Assembly: GCA_023390335.1 (NCBI GenBank)
Contig: JAEWCZ010000072.1
Coordinates: 1 to 7,672 of the forward strand
Length of the DNA: 7,672 bases
DNA from: Bacillota bacterium
GTDB lineage: Bacteria > Bacillota > Clostridia > Acetivibrionales > DSM-1351
Direction: 5' to 3'
Both the position numbers and the translations under genes were made by a program. How positions within the stretch are numbered: the stretch's first letter is position 1; every line of letters starts with the position of its first letter. Shown piece by piece: positions 5,825-7,672 of this stretch. The notes beneath the pieces were generated by a model that saw only the letters and a program-made list of their open reading frames with translations, had not been told where the DNA came from and did not search any database.

Positions 5825-5884
5825 ACTGATACCTGGTATACCGTCCTCCTGGGCGGCAGATTTTTGTAATCAGGTTGGAAAAAA
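5816..5884 (-). pseudogene. Frame-shifted YD-repeat scrap upstream of the ART-like tip
   Basis: In a different frame from the tip, the minus strand reads FSNLITKICRPGGRYTRYQYDK and stops at TAA (5817-5815). GRYTRYQYD and NLITKI are typical YD-repeat wording of Rhs shells. The scrap joins the tip at the KYGRSTD codons, so the shell and tip were brought together by a deletion that shifted the frame. The remaining gap up to 6026 (about 140 bases) holds nothing recognisable except a small inverted repeat, ACCTTG/CAAGGT near 5974-5992. Confidence 0.45.
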
Positions 5885-6026
5885 TTTACTTGTTTTTTCA
5901 AAAAGAAAATCACGTTTTCAGCTTTTGGGAAAAATATGTTTTTGAATAGTTCTTGTGTGTCTAAATTGCTCGAACCTTGTAGCGTCAAGGTAATAACCAA
6001 TTTTTCACCTGCGAAGTTTGAGTTAT

Positions 6027-6275
6027 TTACTCATAAATCTTCCCCACATAGAATAACGTAGCAATAAGACTCCAATTTTCATTACTAGGTATTGGTAAAT
6101 TATTATTAATATAATAACCATCCATATCCTCAATCCAAGAGCTAATTGATGTTAAATAATCTTCTATCGTATTATTTTTCCATTCGCCTTTCTTATCATG
6201 TCTGTCTTTAGATAAAAAATCTAAAAATTCAATAAGCTTCTCTTTTGATTTTATGCTATTAATTCGATTATACAT
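6027..6275 (-). CDS. DUF7660-like immunity protein
   Basis: An 82-residue soluble protein: MYNRINSIKSKEKLIEFLD, then WKNNTIEDYLTSISSWIED, MDGYYINN, LPIPSNENWSLIATLFYVGK and IYE. The pattern W.N..(L/I).DYL..I.SWIEDMDGYY followed by P....NW..(..)...G.IYE, and the length of about 80 residues, match the small DUF7660 family, which often sits next to polymorphic toxins; the identification is from memory. GAGGTGG lies 12 bases before the ATG. A toxin tail remnant ends 45 bases upstream, so the cognate toxin is lost and the immunity gene survives. Confidence 0.7.
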   Translation of the reverse strand: MYNRINSIKSKEKLIEFLDFLSKDRHDKKGEWKNNTIEDYLTSISSWIEDMDGYYINNNLPIPSNENWSLIATLFYVGKIYE

Positions 6276-6320
6276 ATCCGAAATTAACCACCTCTTCTTT
6301 AACTATTTTTCATAATAGAT

Positions 6321-6433
6321 TTATCTACAACCTGATGTCGTTTTCGAACTATCAGTCAGTTTCGAATTATCAATCATCCTTCTACATTGCTCTATAAATA
6401 TGGTTGCTCTTATCCTTTGCTCTTTAATTTTCT
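6321..6433 (-). pseudogene. Toxin tail remnant before the DUF7660-like gene
   Basis: An open frame without start reads KIKEQRIRATIFIEQCRRM, IDNSKLTDSSKTTSGCR, stop TAA at 6323-6321. It begins just after the stop of the DUF416-like gene and ends 45 bases before the next immunity gene, the place where a toxin should end. It ends in Cys-Arg like the other toxin ends in this window. I cannot assign a family; a deaminase-like tail (C..M.., then a Ser/Lys-rich end as in the resident toxin) is possible but unproven. Confidence 0.45.
6337..6372. repeat. 18-base tandem repeat in a toxin tail
   Basis: On the minus strand TGATAATTCGAAACTGAC is followed directly by TGATAGTTCGAAAACGAC, 16 of 18 bases identical. 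In the toxin-tail frame it codes DNSKLT DSSKTT, so the duplication keeps the frame. Confidence 0.6.
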
Positions 6434-6994
6434 TTATTCAATGGAATTAGCAAACATATTTTTTGAAGCTGTTTCTCTTAATATAACTATAATCTTCTCA
6501 TCAATAACTTGACAATCATTCAAAATTTCAATGTATCCGTCTAATAGAGTAAATTCTTTCTGAAATTCAATTTCACAGTCACAATTATTATTCACCTCAT
6601 AGCTAATAAAATCCACTGTCTCAAATGTTAAATTCAAAACTGTAACTATATTCTCAGACTGATTTGTTATTATAAATCGGTAGCAATAACATAACATAAT
6701 AAGTCCATTTAAAGCTAATCCACCCTGTGCTTCTGGATAATCTTCAGAATCTGGTAACATCTTTTCTAGCTCTTCTAAAGACTCCTGTATGTCTTTAGAA
6801 TTAGGCAATCCATTAAGTAACAGATTAAAAGCCTTCTCTAATTTATTGGCGAAAGATTCACTTAATTCTTCATTATAAAATTCATCAAACTCCTTAACAA
6901 CTTGCAAATTTCGCTCTACATAACAAAGTCCCAATAGAAGTTGCTTTTCTTTGGATAAATTCCCAATTTTCTTTACATAACTATCATCTATCAT
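6434..6994 (-). CDS. DUF416-like immunity protein for the deaminase toxin
   Basis: A 186-residue soluble, acidic, helical protein. Start MIDDSYVKKIGNLSKEKQL, with LLLGLCYVERNLQVV (about 19-33), LEELEKMLPDSEDYPEAQ (about 72-89) and GLALNGLIMLCYCYRFI (about 92-108). The order L..(K/Q)Q..F...CxER, then LE..E..LP...DY...G..A(L/I), matches the DUF416 family as in E. coli YjaG, though this is recognition by eye. DUF416 members are known from polymorphic-toxin neighbourhoods. The ATG overlaps the toxin stop (ATGA, 4 bp) and its ribosome binding site GGAGGA lies 8 bases upstream inside the last toxin codons, so translation is probably coupled. It should bind and silence the resident deaminase tip in the cytoplasm. 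Confidence 0.75.
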   Translation of the reverse strand: MIDDSYVKKIGNLSKEKQLLLGLCYVERNLQVVKEFDEFYNEELSESFANKLEKAFNLLLNGLPNSKDIQESLEELEKMLPDSEDYPEAQGGLALNGLIMLCYCYRFIITNQSENIVTVLNLTFETVDFISYEVNNNCDCEIEFQKEFTLLDGYIEILNDCQVIDEKIIVILRETASKNMFANSIE

Positions 6995-7672
6995 GTCTTA
7001 CATCCTCCGTTTGCTCTATTTTTACTTTGCTTGCCAGTTTTAGAGGTATCTGTTGTTACACCTTTTTCATTCATTAAATTCTCACAATCCAAACAAACAC
7101 CTCTAGAAGCATCAACATGAGTTATGTTGTTACCACTATTAATTAATGTTTCTTCCGCATGTCCAACACCATTTACTACCGTAACATTATTATTTGTCGC
7201 CCAATTTTGTTGGGGTTTAGGCACATTCTTCACACTTGATGCAATAAACAAATTCCCACTATTATCAGACCCTATTGCAGTAGTCTTCATATTTTGTGAA
7301 ATAGGATCTAATAATGAATGAGCCTCTTTTACTAACTCTGAGAGTATGAGAAGACCAAAAGGATCAATCCAAATATTCGGATCACTGACATATGCATAAA
7401 GAGTAGGATTCCCCCCAGCAAGTCCAATCGGATCAGGTTGAGTATACATCCCCTCAGACGGCGAATAGTATCGGAACCGGTTATAATATAACCCTGTTTC
7501 CACATCCTCATACTGCCCCTGATACCGGAATGGAATAAAGCCATTTTCGCCCACAAAATCTGTTGACCTTCCATACTTATCTCTCAGACTGTTTTTTACT
7601 CTTCCATAGATATCCAGTTCTCTTTCCCAGACTTTCTTTCCTTCTTCATCATAGGCTTCCACTGGAGTTCCC
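6991..7672 (-). CDS. Resident Rhs protein C-terminus with deaminase-like toxin (partial)
   Basis: The frame is open to the right edge; a GTG at 7662 is only an internal Val (GTPVEAYDEEGKKVWE). Counting from it: Rhs core with IPFRYQGQYEDVETGLYYN (43-61), DPIGLAGGNPTLY (77-89) and DPFGL (100-104). The paired DPxG motifs are where Rhs shells are known to cut themselves and free the toxin. The tip is about 119 residues: NGVGHAEETLIN with H168-A-E170, then C190-L-D-C193 in GVCLDCENLM, ending NRANGGCKT. H-x-E plus C-x2-C is the zinc and catalytic signature of the cytidine deaminase superfamily, as in polymorphic toxins that deaminate nucleic-acid bases; the subfamily is not certain. The long Rhs shell and export domain lie outside the window. 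It is the only tip attached to a continuous Rhs frame and so is the likely active effector. Confidence 0.88.
   Translation of the reverse strand, partial: GTPVEAYDEEGKKVWERELDIYGRVKNSLRDKYGRSTDFVGENGFIPFRYQGQYEDVETGLYYNRFRYYSPSEGMYTQPDPIGLAGGNPTLYAYVSDPNIWIDPFGLLILSELVKEAHSLLDPISQNMKTTAIGSDNSGNLFIASSVKNVPKPQQNWATNNNVTVVNGVGHAEETLINSGNNITHVDASRGVCLDCENLMNEKGVTTDTSKTGKQSKNRANGGCKT
7003..7008 (-). promoter_or_regulatory. Ribosome binding site inside the toxin gene end
   Basis: GGAGGA codes part of the toxin end GGCKT and lies 8 bases before the immunity ATG at 6994. The site and the 4-bp gene overlap couple immunity production to toxin translation. Confidence 0.7.

Noticed and set aside
5974..5992. 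Inverted repeat ACCTTG/CAAGGT after the DUF7660-like gene
   Set aside because: A 6-bp stem with no T-tract is too weak to call a terminator.
1..7672. Insertion sequences, integrases or CRISPR arrays as the cause of the rearrangements
   Set aside because: No transposase motif, terminal inverted repeat pair or regularly spaced repeat was seen. Recombination between the Rhs core copies and the 283-bp repeat is enough to explain the layout.

Overview
The window is the 3' part of an Rhs/YD-repeat polymorphic-toxin locus, almost entirely on the minus strand, so transcription runs from the right edge to the left. AT-rich DNA, strong GGAGG-type ribosome binding sites and the style of the Rhs core (QGQYEDVETG, DPIGLAGGNPTLY, DPFGL) suggest a low-GC Firmicute, perhaps a clostridial or Lachnospiraceae-like gut or soil bacterium. 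I cannot name the species. No transposase, integrase, tRNA, rRNA or CRISPR array was recognised.

Reading from right to left: (1) 7672-6991 is the C-terminal end of the resident Rhs protein, open at the right edge, carrying a cytidine-deaminase-like toxin tip (HAE and CxxC motifs). It overlaps a DUF416-like immunity gene (6994-6434) by 4 bp. (2) A short toxin tail remnant (6433-6321) precedes a DUF7660-like immunity gene (6275-6027). (3) An orphan Rhs tip with an ADP-ribosyltransferase-like toxin (5824-5204) is broken by two in-frame stop codons and is followed by an intact small immunity gene (5187-4879). (4) The 3' end of an immunity gene (4826-4695), a hairpin and an unassigned toxin tail (4543-4395) precede an intact unknown immunity gene (4351-3755). 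(5) A YD-repeat scrap and a second ART-like toxin tail (3720-3560) precede an immunity gene (3554-3216). (6) An orphan Rhs tip with an apparently complete HNH-type nuclease toxin (3026-2414) abuts a 356-aa immunity gene (2413-1343). (7) An orphan Rhs tip with an internally deleted, GIY-YIG-like toxin (1195-778) precedes an intact immunity gene (755-297). (8) The window ends with the start of a small membrane protein (107-1).

The locus therefore looks like a bank of displaced toxin-immunity modules behind one working Rhs gene. Orphan Rhs tips share a nearly identical core segment with the resident gene, which in known Rhs and CDI systems allows recombination to swap a new tip on. The striking asymmetry is that all seven full immunity genes are open while only two toxins (the deaminase and the HNH nuclease) look complete. 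This suggests that the array is now kept mainly for protection against toxins of relatives. A second striking feature is that six of the seven toxin ends, from several unrelated folds, have a cysteine two or three residues from the C-terminus.
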